Shown piece after piece: positions 1 to 9,509 of a DNA stretch of 64,000 bases; positions within the stretch are counted from its first letter, which is position 1, and every line of letters begins with the position of its first letter. Location: the NCBI GenBank assembly GCA_022340585.1, contig JAJDNS010000028.1, positions 32,710 through 96,709 of the forward strand, in the 5' to 3' direction. The position numbers were made by a program, and so were the translations under genes. Under the pieces are notes generated by a model, which saw only the letters and a list, made by a program, of their open reading frames with translations, did no database searches and had not been told where the DNA came from. This DNA is from Acidobacteriota bacterium. GTDB taxonomy: Bacteria; Acidobacteriota; Vicinamibacteria; Fen-336.

Positions 1-720
1 ATCACGTTGAACCACCCCCCGGCCAACCTCCTCTCCTCAGATCTGATGCGGGAGCTCGCCACGTCCCTCGAGTCGCTCGAGTTCGAGCCGGAGACCAGGC
101 TCGTGGCGCTCCTCGCCTCCGGGAAGTACTTCTCGGCCGGGTTCGAGATCAACGATCATCTCGGAGACCGCGCGTATCCGATGCTCCAGGGTTTCCGGCG
201 GATCTTCGCGGCCCTCGCCAAGGTCGACAAGCCGACGCTGTCGGTGGTCCAGGGGCCGGCCCTCGGGGCGGGCTGCCTGCTCGCGGCGGGATGCGACATC
301 GTCCTGGCTGCCGAGAGCGCCAAGTTCGCACACCCCGAGATCCGTGGCGGGGTCTTCAACGCCATGGCCGCCGCCCTTCTGCCGCGCCTGGTGGGACGGA
401 AGCGGGCGTTCGAGATGATCCTGCTGGGCGGCACCCTGAGTGCGGCGGAGGCCCAGGCGGCGGGGCTCGTGACCCGGGTCGTTCCCGACGATCGCCTGGA
501 AGCGGAGGCGGCGGCACTCGTCCATCGCTTCGAGGAGTCGAGCGCCCCCATCGTGCAGCTCGCCCGACGGGCCATCGCCGGGGGGCTCGACCTGCCTCTC
601 GAGGAGGCGGTGGAGCACGCCGAGGACGTCTACCTCAACCAGCTCATGGCCACCGAGGACGTCGAGGAAGGCCTGCGCGCCGTCGTCGAGAAGCGCAAGC
701 CGGACTGGAAGGGTCGATGA
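1..720 (+). CDS. Enoyl-CoA hydratase/isomerase (crotonase) family protein, 5' partial
   Basis: The reading frame is open to base 1 and begins I-T-L-N-H-P-P-A-N, the usual crotonase motif near residue 10, so the true start lies upstream. Both oxyanion-hole segments are visible (S-G-K-Y-F-S-A-G-F and G-P-A-L-G-A-G), followed by H-P-E-I-R-G-G-V-F, which retains one of the two usual glutamates. The spacing and the A-A-A-L-L-P-R-L-V-G segment resemble the cyclohexa-1,5-diene-carbonyl-CoA hydratase branch, but substrate cannot be assigned. It likely acts with the acyl-CoA dehydrogenase two genes downstream in acyl-CoA degradation. Its stop overlaps the next start as ATGA. Confidence 0.85.
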   Translation: MTLNHPPANLLSSDLMRELATSLESLEFEPETRLVALLASGKYFSAGFEINDHLGDRAYPMLQGFRRIFAALAKVDKPTLSVVQGPALGAGCLLAAGCDIVLAAESAKFAHPEIRGGVFNAMAAALLPRLVGRKRAFEMILLGGTLSAAEAQAAGLVTRVVPDDRLEAEAAALVHRFEESSAPIVQLARRAIAGGLDLPLEEAVEHAEDVYLNQLMATEDVEEGLRAVVEKRKPDWKGR

Positions 721-992
721 GCGACGGCGAGGACGAGGACCCGGGCGGCGGCTGGGAGGTCGTCGCGGAGGTCGCCAAACGGTACGAGGCGGAGTTCATG
801 GCCGGACACCTGCGGGCCGCGGGCATCGAGGCCCGGGTGATCGACAAGAGCTTCCGCCAGGAGCCGCTGCCGACCGCGCGCTCCTTTGCCATCGTCCGTG
901 TCTACGTGCCCGCCGATCGGCTCGACGAGTCGAAGCGCCTCCTCGCCGAGGCGGCATCGTCACCCGAGGACGGCGAGGGCCAGGGGTCGTGA
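717..992 (+). CDS. DUF2007-like small protein (putative signal-transducing domain)
   Basis: A 91-residue soluble protein with no signal peptide. It starts at an ATG overlapping the crotonase stop (ATGA). The core reads E-V-V-A-E-V..Y-E-A-E-F-M-A-G-H-L-R-A-A-G-I-E-A-R-V, followed by V-Y-V-P-A-D-R-L-D-E-S-K-R-L-L. This is the pattern of DUF2007 proteins, which have a ferredoxin-like fold and an unknown role, often annotated as putative signal transducers. Its stop overlaps the next gene's GTG, so translation of the three genes is probably coupled. Function is unknown. Confidence 0.75.
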   Translation: MSDGEDEDPGGGWEVVAEVAKRYEAEFMAGHLRAAGIEARVIDKSFRQEPLPTARSFAIVRVYVPADRLDESKRLLAEAASSPEDGEGQGS

Positions 993-2191
993 TCGACCTC
1001 GAGCTGGGGTCCGAGCACGAGGCGCTCGTCGAGACCCTGCGCGACTGGGGGGCGAAGGAGGTCGCGCCGAAGGTCCACGACCTGGACCGGGCCCACCGCT
1101 TCGAGCCGGACTTCATCCGGCAGATGGCCGAGCTGCAGCTGCTGGGGATCTGCCTCCCCGAGGAGTACGGGGGGGCGGGCATGGACTACGTGAGCCTCGG
1201 CCTGGCGTGTGAGGAGCTCGAGTACGTCGACACCCACCTCCGGGTGATCATGTCCGTGCACGTCGGGCTCAACTCCATGACCCTCTGGTGCTGGGGGAGC
1301 GAGGAGCAGAAGCAGAGCTACCTGGCCCCCCAGGCGAGGGGCGACCGCATCGCGACCTACGGTCTGACCGAGCCCAACGCCGGCTCCGACGCGGTCGGGA
1401 TCCAGACGACCGCGGTTCGCCGGGGCGACCGCTACGTCCTGAACGGGGAGAAGACCTGGATCAGCCTCGCCGACGTGGCCGACCACTTCCTGGTCATCGC
1501 CTGGACCGACCAGGAAAAGAAGAAGAAGCGAGACCACTCCGGGATGTCGGCCTTCATCGTCGAGCGCGGCTTCAAGGGCTTCAGCTCCTACTCGCTGACG
1601 GAGAAGTGGGGGATCCTGGCCGGCAACACCGGGGGCTTCTCGCTCCAGGACGTCGAGGTCCCGGTCGAGAACCGGGTGGGCGAGGAGGGCGAGGGCTTCA
1701 GGATCGCCATGTTCGCGCTCGAGAATGGCCGCTACACGGTGGCCGCGGGGGCCACCGGGCTCATCCGGGCCTGCCGTGACGCCTCCGTGCGCTACGCCCA
1801 GGGGCGCGAGACCTTCGGGGTCCCGATCGGCCAGCACCAGCTGGTGAAGGAGATGATCGCCCAGATGGTCTCCGACTACGAGGCATCGCGGCTCCTGTGG
1901 CTGCAGGCGGGCTGGATGAAGAACACCGGGCGCCGGAACACGCGAGAGACCTCCCTCGCCAAGTGGTTCGCCACCGTGGCCTCCGAGCGCGCGGCGGCGG
2001 ACGCGGTGCAGGTCCACGGCGCCAACGGATACTCCGACGAGTACCCGGTCGGCCGCTACTACCGCAACTGCAAGGCCGCGGTGATCTACGAGGGCAGCCG
2101 CGAGGTCCACAAGCTGATGCAGGCGGACTACGCCCTCGGCTACCGCCGCGACAAGCCCCGGCGCGTCGAGCTCCCCGCGTACCGAGGATGA
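989..2191 (+). CDS. Acyl-CoA dehydrogenase
   Basis: A 400-residue FAD-dependent acyl-CoA dehydrogenase of normal family length. It has the flavin-contact segment [11 protein letters not shown] near residue 125, N-G-E-K-T-W-I-S, the R-x-T-F-G-V-P-I-G-x-H-Q-L segment, and V-H-G-A-N-G-Y near the C-terminus. The catalytic glutamate is probably in [12 protein letters not shown], the position used by glutaryl-CoA and medium-chain type enzymes. The start is GTG, overlapping the previous stop by four bases. It sits between a crotonase and a bisphosphatase in one tightly packed operon. Substrate is not evident: glutaryl-, cyclic- or short-chain acyl-CoA are all possible. Confidence 0.9.
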   Translation: MIDLELGSEHEALVETLRDWGAKEVAPKVHDLDRAHRFEPDFIRQMAELQLLGICLPEEYGGAGMDYVSLGLACEELEYVDTHLRVIMSVHVGLNSMTLWCWGSEEQKQSYLAPQARGDRIATYGLTEPNAGSDAVGIQTTAVRRGDRYVLNGEKTWISLADVADHFLVIAWTDQEKKKKRDHSGMSAFIVERGFKGFSSYSLTEKWGILAGNTGGFSLQDVEVPVENRVGEEGEGFRIAMFALENGRYTVAAGATGLIRACRDASVRYAQGRETFGVPIGQHQLVKEMIAQMVSDYEASRLLWLQAGWMKNTGRRNTRETSLAKWFATVASERAAADAVQVHGANGYSDEYPVGRYYRNCKAAVIYEGSREVHKLMQADYALGYRRDKPRRVELPAYRG

Positions 2192-3156
2192 TCCCCCCCG
2201 ATCTCTCCCTCGAGTTCGTCCGGGTCGTGGAGCAGGCCGCGATCGGCGCCGCCCGCACCATGGGCCAGGGCGACGGCGAGAGCGCGGACCGCGTGGCCGT
2301 GGAGTCCATGCGGCGCGAGATGGAGAGCGTCGCCATCGCCGGGAGCATCGTCATCGGAGAAGGGGAGCGGGACGAGGCGCCCATGCTCTTCATCGGCGAG
2401 AGCGTGGGAACGGGCCAGGGCCCGTCCGTGGACATCGCCGTAGACCCCCTCGAGGGCACCAACCTCTGCGCGACCGGCGCCTCGGGCGCGATGGCGGTGC
2501 TGGCGGCAGCGGAGCAGGGGGGACTCCTCCACGCGCCCGACGTCTACATGGAGAAGCTGGTCGTGCCGGGAGTGGCCCGGGACCGGGTCGCCCTCGACGC
2601 CCCGGTGGCCGAGAACCTGGCCGGCCTGGCCAGCGCACTGGGCCGCGACGTCGACGATCTGGTGATCATCGTTCTCGACCGCCCGCGCCACGAGGGTCTC
2701 ATCGCCGACATCCGAAGGGCCGGGGCGCGGATCCGGCTGATCGGAGACGGCGACCTCTCTGCCGGCATCTCGGCGGCGGTCTCCGGGACCGGCGTCCACG
2801 CGGTGATGGGGACAGGGGGCGCTCCCGAGGGAGTGCTCACGGCGGCCGCCATGCGGTGTCTGGACGGCTCGATTCAGGGCCGCCTGGTGCTGGCGCGTCC
2901 TTCGGATGCCGACCGCATGGGGAAGATGGGGATCACCGACCTCGACCGGATCTACGAGACCGAGGAGCTCGCTCCCGGAGAGGACATCATCTTCGCGGCG
3001 GCGGGAGTGACGCGGGGGACCCTCCTCCAGGGAGTGCGGTTCTTCGGCGACGGGATCCGGTCCCACTGCCTGGTGATGACCACCCGTCCCCGCCAGGTGC
3101 GCTTCATCGACACGATCCACGTCGAGGACCGGCCGGCCCCCATCATCCGCTTCTAA
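2188..3156 (+). CDS. glpX: Fructose-1,6-bisphosphatase class II (GlpX family)
   Basis: A 322-residue gluconeogenic phosphatase that hydrolyses fructose 1,6-bisphosphate (some homologues also use sedoheptulose 1,7-bisphosphate). Metal- and substrate-binding motifs of the class are clear: [12 protein letters not shown] near residue 57 and D-P-L-E-G-T-N near residue 83, then G-D-G-D-L-S-A and [10 protein letters not shown] chose the ATG overlapping the acyl-CoA dehydrogenase stop (ATGA), because the open frame extends about 97 codons further upstream inside that gene without family similarity. It is the last gene of the operon: 370 bases of non-coding DNA follow. Confidence 0.93.
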   Translation: MIPPDLSLEFVRVVEQAAIGAARTMGQGDGESADRVAVESMRREMESVAIAGSIVIGEGERDEAPMLFIGESVGTGQGPSVDIAVDPLEGTNLCATGASGAMAVLAAAEQGGLLHAPDVYMEKLVVPGVARDRVALDAPVAENLAGLASALGRDVDDLVIIVLDRPRHEGLIADIRRAGARIRLIGDGDLSAGISAAVSGTGVHAVMGTGGAPEGVLTAAAMRCLDGSIQGRLVLARPSDADRMGKMGITDLDRIYETEELAPGEDIIFAAAGVTRGTLLQGVRFFGDGIRSHCLVMTTRPRQVRFIDTIHVEDRPAPIIRF

Positions 3157-3526
3157 CCTCATTTCTTGGCCCCTTCGGGGACGTTTTGTGATCCCGGACA
3201 CAGCCTTGTGGGCCTCCCGGGACCGTTAATGACCGTCCCGCGCCAGGGCGGGAGACCGCCTGGGGGGAGGGCCCGGCGCCGGTCACGGCTCAGGGGCTAG
3301 CGTTGTCGGGGGTTTACGTGACGAACCCTCACTTTGCGCTTGACATGGTTGGGGGGCTCTGGTAGCTTCACGCAGAACTTTAACTATCTTTGATAAACAC
3401 AGATTGAGATTGAGTTCTGAAGGCCGGCACCGGAAAGGGCGACACGACGGGTCGGCCCATGTGGCATTGAGGTTGTGATCGACGTGAACGATGTGAGCGA
3501 GACGGCTCAGTAGAGGAGAGACGCCC
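3157..3526 (+). other. Intergenic region between glpX and pilM
   Basis: 370 bases without a convincing gene. A short C4-TTC-G4 hairpin followed by TTTT (3170-3187) could be a weak terminator for glpX. The middle is GC-rich and can fold. From 3330 on it carries the pilM promoter and a relatively A/T-rich leader of about 150 bases. The leader shows no match I recognise to the GEMM cyclic-di-GMP riboswitch found before pilM in some other bacteria. The ribosome-binding site GAGGAGAG lies at 3513-3520. Confidence 0.6.
3340..3368 (+). promoter_or_regulatory. Sigma-70-type promoter of the pilM operon
   Basis: TTGACA (3340-3345), a 17-base spacer, then TAGCTT (3363-3368). The -35 is a perfect consensus and the spacing is optimal. 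The predicted start near 3375 leaves a leader of about 150 bases before pilM. Confidence 0.7.
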
Positions 3527-4594
3527 GTGGGTCTTTTCGGAAAGGTGAAGGGACTGGTTGGCGTCGACATCGGCTCGTCCGCGGTCAAGGCGGTGGAGCT
3601 CAAGGTCGGCGGCAAGGGCGGCGACGAGCTCCAGCTTCTCAACATCGGCCTCGAGCCGCTGCCTCCCGAGGCCATCGTGGACGGAGCCATCATGGATTCC
3701 GGGGCGGTCATCGACGCGGTCCAGAACCTCTTCCAGGACAACCGCATCAAGACGACCGACGTTTCGACCGGAGTGTCTGGCAACGCCGTCATCGTCAAGA
3801 AGATCAGCCTGCCCCAGATGAGCGAGGAGGAACTGGCCGAGTCGATTCACTGGGAGGCCGAGCAGTACATCCCGTTCGACATCCAGGACGTGTCCCTCGA
3901 CTACGAGGTGGTGGAGGGGGCAGCGTCCGGCGGGAACATGGACGTGCTGCTGGTGGCGGTCAAGAAGGACAAGATCAGCGAGTACACCTCGGCGATCACG
4001 CAGGCGGGCCGGAACCCGACGATCGTCGACGTGGACGTCTTCGCGCTGCAGAACTGCTACGAGGCCAACTACGTCCCGGATCCGGGTCGGGTGGTCGCGC
4101 TGCTCAACATCGGGGCTTCCATCATGAACATCAACGTGGTGAAGGATGGCAGCTCGACCTTCAACCGTGACATCGCGGTGGGGGGGAACCAGTATACGGA
4201 CGCGATCCAGAAGGACCTCAACCTCTCCTTCGAACAGGCGGAAGCCCTGAAGAGGGGAGAGCAGGTCGAAGGGGCCTCGGCTGAGTCCCTCACCCCCATC
4301 CTGCAGGCGGTCTCCGAGAACATCGCCACCGAGATTCAGAGGACCTTCGACTTCTTCCGCGCCACCAGCCAGGAGGACCGGGTCGACCAGATCTACCTGT
4401 CCGGTGGGGCGGCCAAGGTGCACGGGCTGCGCGATCTGCTGGCCGATCGGCTGGATGCCCCGGTGGAACTGCTCAACCCCTTCCTCAACGTGCGCTACAA
4501 CGAGAAGGACTTCGACCCGGCCTTTCTCGACGACATTGGACCCTCGGCGGCCATTGCCGTGGGCCTGGCCGTGCGTAGGGTGGGTGATCGATGA
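3527..4594 (+). CDS. pilM: Type IV pilus assembly protein PilM
   Basis: A 355-residue cytoplasmic actin-like ATPase that binds the N-terminal peptide of PilN and links the pilus alignment complex to the inner-membrane motor. The ATP-binding phosphate-1 motif V-D-I-G-S-S lies at residues 13-18. The family segment E-L-A-E-S-I-H-W-E-A-E-Q-Y-I-P-F is present, as are the second phosphate motif A-L-L-N-I-G-A and L-S-G-G-A-A near the C-terminus. GTG start with GAGGAGAG 6 bases upstream. First gene of pilMNOPQ; its stop overlaps the pilN ATG (ATGATG). Confidence 0.96.
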   Translation: MGLFGKVKGLVGVDIGSSAVKAVELKVGGKGGDELQLLNIGLEPLPPEAIVDGAIMDSGAVIDAVQNLFQDNRIKTTDVSTGVSGNAVIVKKISLPQMSEEELAESIHWEAEQYIPFDIQDVSLDYEVVEGAASGGNMDVLLVAVKKDKISEYTSAITQAGRNPTIVDVDVFALQNCYEANYVPDPGRVVALLNIGASIMNINVVKDGSSTFNRDIAVGGNQYTDAIQKDLNLSFEQAEALKRGEQVEGASAESLTPILQAVSENIATEIQRTFDFFRATSQEDRVDQIYLSGGAAKVHGLRDLLADRLDAPVELLNPFLNVRYNEKDFDPAFLDDIGPSAAIAVGLAVRRVGDR

Positions 4595-5223
4595 TGCGCA
4601 TCAACCTTCTCGCGCCCGAGAGGGCGACAAAGAAGAAGTCAGGCGGCCCGGCGCTTCCGTCGACGGGGGCGCTGCAGAGCTACCTGCTGCTGGCCCTCTT
4701 CGCGGGGGGTGCGGCGGTGCTGTGTGCCGGGGCCTGGTGGTTCCAGAGCAACAAGCTCAAGGACCTCGACACCCGGATCGCCGCCGACCGGAAGCGACAG
4801 CAGGACCTCCAGGCGATCAAGCAGCAGGTTGACGCCTTCCAGCAGAAGAAGGCCGTTCTCGAGAACAAGGTCGCGGTGATCGAGATGCTTCGGACCGCTC
4901 AGAAGAGCCCGGTTCACATGCTCGACGAGGTCTCGAAGGCCCTCCCCGACTACGTATGGCTTTCGCAAATGGACGAGACGGTGGGTGCCGTGCGCTTCGG
5001 TGGTCAGAGCAACAGCCTCGCCGCCGTGGCCGACTTCATCAGCGCCCTCCAGACCAGCGGGTGGTTCCCCCAGGTCGAGCTCGTCACCACCCAGGAGAAG
5101 AACGCGCTCGTGGACTTCACCCTGCAGGGAAACTTCCGGGATCCGGAGGTCGAGGCCAAGAAGAAGGCCGCGGCCGAAGCGGCGGCCGCGGCGGGCGTTC
5201 CCCCGCCCGGGGCCCCAAGGTAG
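4591..5223 (+). CDS. pilN: Type IV pilus assembly protein PilN
   Basis: A 210-residue bitopic inner-membrane protein. It opens with the PilM-binding cytoplasmic peptide M-M-R-I-N-L-L-A-P (I-N-L-L at residues 4-7). One membrane helix follows (about 30-51), then a periplasmic coiled coil and a ferredoxin-like domain that pairs with PilO. The C-terminal tail is Ala/Lys/Pro-rich (A-A-A-E-A-A-A-A-A-G-V-P-P-P). The start ATG overlaps the pilM stop. Confidence 0.95.
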   Translation: MMRINLLAPERATKKKSGGPALPSTGALQSYLLLALFAGGAAVLCAGAWWFQSNKLKDLDTRIAADRKRQQDLQAIKQQVDAFQQKKAVLENKVAVIEMLRTAQKSPVHMLDEVSKALPDYVWLSQMDETVGAVRFGGQSNSLAAVADFISALQTSGWFPQVELVTTQEKNALVDFTLQGNFRDPEVEAKKKAAAEAAAAAGVPPPGAPR

Positions 5224-5238
5224 GGGAGGAGGACTGAG

Positions 5239-5841
5239 ATGGCAGACAACGCCCTCACCAGACTTCCCCTGGCCGGTCAGCTGGGCGTGGCCGTCCTCAT
5301 CGCCGCGCTCATCTGCGGAGGCTTCTACTGGTTCTACTACTCGGATGCCCTCGAGCAGCAGAAGCAGAAGGAGCAGCAGCTGGCCGACCTCCAGACGCAG
5401 ATTCGCGCTCTCGAGGCAACGGCCAACCGGCTGCCCGAGTTCCAGCGGGAGGTCCAGGCCCTCGAGGCGCGTCTCGAGACCCTGAAGCGCATCCTCCCGC
5501 CGGAGAAGGAGATGCCGGACCTGATGCGCCGCGTGCAGTACCTCGCGGCCCAGTCCAGCCTCGCCATCAAGAAGTTCAACCCCGCCCCCGTGGCCCAGCG
5601 CGACTTCTACCTCGAGGTGCCCATCAACATCGACATCGACGGGACCTACCACAACCTCGGGGCCTTCTTCGACCGGATCAGCCGCATGTCCCGCCTCGTG
5701 AACGTGGGCAACGTCAAGATCAAGTCGCAGAGCAACCAGGCCATCAACAACACCGTGAGCGTGCAGGCGGTGGCGACGACCTACGTCTACCACGAGCCGC
5801 CGCCAGGCGCCCAGGGCGGGCAGGCCGGGGGGCAGAGATGA
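5239..5841 (+). CDS. pilO: Type IV pilus assembly protein PilO
   Basis: A 200-residue inner-membrane protein with one helix at about residues 15-34, a periplasmic coiled coil of heptad-like Leu/Ala/Gln (about 38-90) containing L-P-P-E-K-E-M-P-D-L-M, and a ferredoxin-like C-terminal domain. With PilN it forms the periplasmic heterodimer that PilP binds. Fifteen bases separate it from pilN, with GGGGAGGAGG as ribosome-binding site. Its stop overlaps the pilP ATG. Confidence 0.94.
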   Translation: MADNALTRLPLAGQLGVAVLIAALICGGFYWFYYSDALEQQKQKEQQLADLQTQIRALEATANRLPEFQREVQALEARLETLKRILPPEKEMPDLMRRVQYLAAQSSLAIKKFNPAPVAQRDFYLEVPINIDIDGTYHNLGAFFDRISRMSRLVNVGNVKIKSQSNQAINNTVSVQAVATTYVYHEPPPGAQGGQAGGQR

Positions 5842-6398
5842 AGGGGAACGTGGTGAAAGCCCTCCTTCTGGTGTTTGTCGGCTTCGCCCTGATGGCGGCG
5901 CCGGCCGGGGCCCAGGCTCCGGAGGCCCCGGCGCCCGGAGCGGAGGCGGCACCCCCGCCGGCAACGGCGCCGGGGGAGGCGGTGGAGCGCCCACCCCTCG
6001 ACGTCGAGGTCGACACTGGGGGGTACACCTACAACTCGCAGGGGCGGCGCGATCCTTTCGTCAGTCTCCAGCGGCCGGTTGCCGCGGATCGTGGCCCCAA
6101 GACCAGGAAGCCGGGAATGGAGGGTTTCCTGATCCAGGAGGTCGCCTTGAAGGGGATCGTGAGAACCACGGGAGGGGGCATGGGAGTCGCCGCCGACCCT
6201 GGCTTCATCGCGACGTTCCTCGGGGCGGATGGCAAGTCGTACTTCGTGAGAACCGGGCAGCGGCTCTATGACGGGGTCATCACCGCCGTGGACGCCACCT
6301 CGGTGACTTTCCGGCAGGAGGTGACGGATCCCCTGTCGCCGGTGAAGTCGCGTGAGGTCCGCAAGAGTCTGTATGCGTCGGAGGAGGCGAGGCAATGA
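5838..6398 (+). CDS. pilP: Type IV pilus assembly protein PilP
   Basis: A 186-residue periplasmic protein. Residues 1-25 form a signal peptide ending A-P-A-G-A. There is no lipobox cysteine, unlike classical PilP, so it is probably not a lipoprotein. A Pro/Ala-rich linker (27-53) precedes the conserved Y-N-S-Q-G-R-R-D-P-F (65-74) and a beta-sandwich domain with L-K-G-I-V-R-T and Y-F-V-R-T-G-Q-R-L-Y-D-G-V. The protein bridges PilNO and the PilQ secretin. ATGA overlaps at both ends. Confidence 0.92.
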   Translation: MKGNVVKALLLVFVGFALMAAPAGAQAPEAPAPGAEAAPPPATAPGEAVERPPLDVEVDTGGYTYNSQGRRDPFVSLQRPVAADRGPKTRKPGMEGFLIQEVALKGIVRTTGGGMGVAADPGFIATFLGADGKSYFVRTGQRLYDGVITAVDATSVTFRQEVTDPLSPVKSREVRKSLYASEEARQ

Positions 6399-8857
6399 GA
6401 GCGAAGCTCGCTGGGGTCTGCCTGATCGCGGCCGCCCTCGTATTGGCGGGTTCGTCGGTCCCCGCGCAGGACGGGACCCCGACGACGATCACCGATATCC
6501 GGCAGGAAAGCAACGAGCGGTCGACCCGTCTGGTCGTCCAGTGCACCGGGCCGCTCGCCTACACGTACTACAGTCCGGACCCGCTGACCCTGGTGGTGGA
6601 CATCCCGGAGGTGGACGCCTCCCAGGTTCCCGCGCGGATCGACGTGGGCACCGCCGAGGTCGAGTCTGTTCGGATCACGAGTCTGGCGCGGGCGGACGGG
6701 CGGAACCTGGCGCGGGTCGAGGTGCGTCTGGCCAGCCTCGTCCCGTACCAGATCTTCTCCCGGGACAAGGACCTGAACCTGGTCTTCGAGCGGCCGGCCG
6801 CCGCGGCCGCGGACCCGGCTCCGGTCCCGGGGCCCGTCGCCCCGGCACCCGTGGCCTCGGAGGCGCTGCCGCCGATGCCGCCACCCCCGCCCGTCGAGCC
6901 CGCAGCGACAGAGGCGTACGACGGTCCGGTGGTCGCCGCCGGCGTCCCGGAACCCGCGCCCGAGCCCGCCCCGGTGGTGGAGCTGCCACCGGCCGCCCCG
7001 GCGACCCGAATCCTGGCCGTGGCGCGCGAGGGGGGAGGCGACTTGCCGGCCTTCACCGTGCGGGCCGACGGACGTCTGAAGTACCAGGACTTCACCCTCC
7101 CGGGACCGGACCGCCTGGTCATCGACTTCGCCGACGTGGCGGCCAACGAGAGCTTCCGCCTCCTCGAGGTGAACGAGGGGCCGATCGAGCGCGTGCGCAT
7201 GGGCCAGTTCTCGGCCGCCTCGCCGAAGGTGGCGCGCCTCGTGGTCGACCTCGCGGACAAGACGCCGTACCGCATCGTCGAGGGAGCGACCGACATCCGG
7301 ATCGTCTTCGGTGAAGAAGGGGAGCCCCGGCCCCCGGCCCACGCACCCCTGGCCGCCTTGAGGGCGCCGGAGCCGGCGGAGCCGGTGGAGCCGATGCCCC
7401 TGGCCGAACCGGAGGCGACCCCGGTCCCGGTGGCGCTGGAGCCGCTTTCGCTCCCGCCGCTGCCGGAGCCGCAACTCCCCGAGGATCTCCCGGGCGACCT
7501 GCCACCGCTGCCGGAAGACGACTCGGTGGGGATGGCGTGCGGGCAGAGCGGGGACCTGGGAACGCCCATCAGCCTCGACTTCAAGGACGGTGATCTCCAG
7601 GACATCTTCCGCCTCTTCGCCGACATCTCGGGCCTGAACGTCGTCGTGAACCCGGGAGTGAGCGGCAAGGTCACGCTGAAGCTGAACGAGGTGCCGTGGG
7701 GGCGGGCGCTGGAGCTGATCCTCAAGACCCACGGGCTTGGCTGCGTGCTCGAGGGCAACGTCATCCGCATCGCCAGGCTCCAGGACCTCGAGCGGGAGGA
7801 AGAGGATCGTCGCAAGCTGGACGAGGCAAAGGCCCTCGCCGGCGACCTCGATGACTACACGCGGCGCATCTCCTACGCGAAGGCCGAAACGCTCTCGGGC
7901 GTTCTCCAGAGCGCCGGCGCGCTGTCCTCGCGCGGTCAGATCAACGTCGACGAGCGCACCAACACGATCATCATCCGCGACCTGCCGGACTTCATCGAGC
8001 AGGCAAAGACCTTGATCGGCGAGCTCGACACGGCGACGCCCCAGGTCGAGATCGAGGCCCGGATAGTGGTCACGTCCCGGAACTTCGTCCGTGACATCGG
8101 CGTGCAGTGGGGCTTTGGCCTCGAGCGGACCGCACGGTTCGGGAACGCCACGAACCTCACGTATCCGAACCAGATGGTGCTCAGCGGCAACGCCATCACC
8201 CCGAACGTCGGCTTCCCGAGCGGGGACATGACCGGTCCCGGGGGCGTAAGCTCCGACACCGGGATCGGGAACACCGGACGCGGCTACGCGGTGAACCTGC
8301 CGGCCACCTCAGTGAACTCCGCCCTCGGGATCTCGACCGGAAACCTCCTGGGCAACTTCAATCTGGACCTCGCGTTGACCGCCCTCGAACGGCAGGGGAG
8401 GGGCCGCTTGCTCTCCACGCCCAAGGTGACCACCCAGAACAACACCGCGGCGGAGATCAAGCAGGGCATCCAGATTCCCATTCAGACCGTGGCGAACAAT
8501 ACCGTGACCGTGACCTTCAAGGACGCGGTCCTGACGCTGAAGGTGACGCCGCAGATCACCGACGCCGGCACCGTGATCCTGAACCTCGAGGTCGAGAACA
8601 ACTCCGCCGACTTCGCCAACCTCGTGAACGGGATTCCCCCGATCAACACGCAGTCGGCAAAGACGATCGTGCAGGTCACGGACGGCCAGACCGCGGTGGT
8701 CGGCGGTATCTACCAGAGCCAGGAGTTCCTGAACCGGGAGTCGACACCGTTCCTGGGCAAGATCCCCATACTGGGGTACCTGTTCAAGAACAAACGCGTC
8801 GACATGACGAACAACGAGCTCCTGCTGTTCATCACGCCGCGCATCGTCAAATCGTGA
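6395..8857 (+). CDS. pilQ: Type IV pilus secretin PilQ
   Basis: An 820-residue outer-membrane secretin through which the pilus passes. Signal peptide 1-24. Two peptidoglycan-binding AMIN domains (about 30-130 and 205-310) are separated by Pro/Ala-rich linkers. Then come a secretin/TonB short N-terminal domain (about 385-460, I-S-L-D-F-K-D-G-D-L-Q-D-I-F-R-L-F-A), a Secretin_N domain (about 490-560, ending R-T-N-T-I-I-I-R-D-L-P) and the secretin barrel. The barrel carries V-E-I-E-A-R-I-V, L-S-T-P-K-V-T-T-Q-N-N and the C-terminal V-V-G-G-I-Y and L-L-L-F-I-T-P-R-I-V signature. ATG overlaps the pilP stop. Confidence 0.96.
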   Translation: MRAKLAGVCLIAAALVLAGSSVPAQDGTPTTITDIRQESNERSTRLVVQCTGPLAYTYYSPDPLTLVVDIPEVDASQVPARIDVGTAEVESVRITSLARADGRNLARVEVRLASLVPYQIFSRDKDLNLVFERPAAAAADPAPVPGPVAPAPVASEALPPMPPPPPVEPAATEAYDGPVVAAGVPEPAPEPAPVVELPPAAPATRILAVAREGGGDLPAFTVRADGRLKYQDFTLPGPDRLVIDFADVAANESFRLLEVNEGPIERVRMGQFSAASPKVARLVVDLADKTPYRIVEGATDIRIVFGEEGEPRPPAHAPLAALRAPEPAEPVEPMPLAEPEATPVPVALEPLSLPPLPEPQLPEDLPGDLPPLPEDDSVGMACGQSGDLGTPISLDFKDGDLQDIFRLFADISGLNVVVNPGVSGKVTLKLNEVPWGRALELILKTHGLGCVLEGNVIRIARLQDLEREEEDRRKLDEAKALAGDLDDYTRRISYAKAETLSGVLQSAGALSSRGQINVDERTNTIIIRDLPDFIEQAKTLIGELDTATPQVEIEARIVVTSRNFVRDIGVQWGFGLERTARFGNATNLTYPNQMVLSGNAITPNVGFPSGDMTGPGGVSSDTGIGNTGRGYAVNLPATSVNSALGISTGNLLGNFNLDLALTALERQGRGRLLSTPKVTTQNNTAAEIKQGIQIPIQTVANNTVTVTFKDAVLTLKVTPQITDAGTVILNLEVENNSADFANLVNGIPPINTQSAKTIVQVTDGQTAVVGGIYQSQEFLNRESTPFLGKIPILGYLFKNKRVDMTNNELLLFITPRIVKS

Positions 8858-8874
8858 AGGGGTGAGAGGAACGT

Positions 8875-9486
8875 ATGAGGACCTCCAGGCTCAATAGGCA
8901 ATACAGGAGGGGGTGGGCTCTGAGGCTCGGTGGCGGACTCGCCCTTGCCACAGCGCTGGCCCTCGTGGGCTGCGGTGACGACTATGTCACGGACAGCCAG
9001 GCGTCCGTCCTGCTCGTCGTGAGGAGCATCGAGGACGGAGGCCCGGTGCTGTCGGATATCGTCAGCGAAGAGAACACGATCGTGAACTGCGACGTGCTCG
9101 TGGAGGCGGAGGTGGTGGCCAAGAACCCCAACCTGACACCGACCCGCCGCGACACGGTGACCGTTTCCTCCTACCACGTCAAGTACACACGGTCCGACGG
9201 ACGCGACGTGCAGGGTCTGGACGTCCCGTACGAGATCTCCGGGCCCCTGACCCAGACCATCGACGGGGGCGCGAGCGTCGAGTTCCCGGTGACCATGGTC
9301 CGTCACCAGGCGAAGCTCGAGGCCCCGCTCAAGAACGTCACCGGCACCGACGTGGTGACGATGCGTGCCGAGGTGACGCTGTACGGGGAGACCCTCAACG
9401 GGGATGGGGTGTCCGCGTCGGGCAGCGTTCAGATCACGTTCGCCGACTTCGGGGATGGTACCGATACGTGCGAAACGGGCGGCTAG
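8875..9486 (+). CDS. Predicted lipoprotein encoded after pilQ
   Basis: A 203-residue protein that I do not recognise. It has a basic N-terminus, a hydrophobic stretch and a lipobox A-L-V-G-C with lipidated Cys at about residue 33, followed by G-D-D, so it is probably an outer-membrane lipoprotein. The rest is beta-rich with alternating Val/Thr, and may be a single sandwich domain. It begins 17 bases after pilQ with GAGAGGAA upstream and is likely co-transcribed. Because it follows the secretin it could be a pilotin-like or pilus-associated factor, but no sequence feature proves this. Confidence 0.75.
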   Translation: MRTSRLNRQYRRGWALRLGGGLALATALALVGCGDDYVTDSQASVLLVVRSIEDGGPVLSDIVSEENTIVNCDVLVEAEVVAKNPNLTPTRRDTVTVSSYHVKYTRSDGRDVQGLDVPYEISGPLTQTIDGGASVEFPVTMVRHQAKLEAPLKNVTGTDVVTMRAEVTLYGETLNGDGVSASGSVQITFADFGDGTDTCETGG

Positions 9487-9509
9487 GCTCGGGCGAGGAG
9501 ATGCGAGAA

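Noticed and set aside
3166..3187. A rho-independent terminator after glpX
   Set aside because: The stem is only four G-C pairs with a 3-base loop, then TTTT; too weak to call as a terminator, so noted only in the intergenic entry.
3375..3526. A cyclic-di-GMP (GEMM) riboswitch in the pilM leader
   Set aside because: The leader is long enough and the position is known in other bacteria, but I see none of the conserved GEMM sequence blocks.
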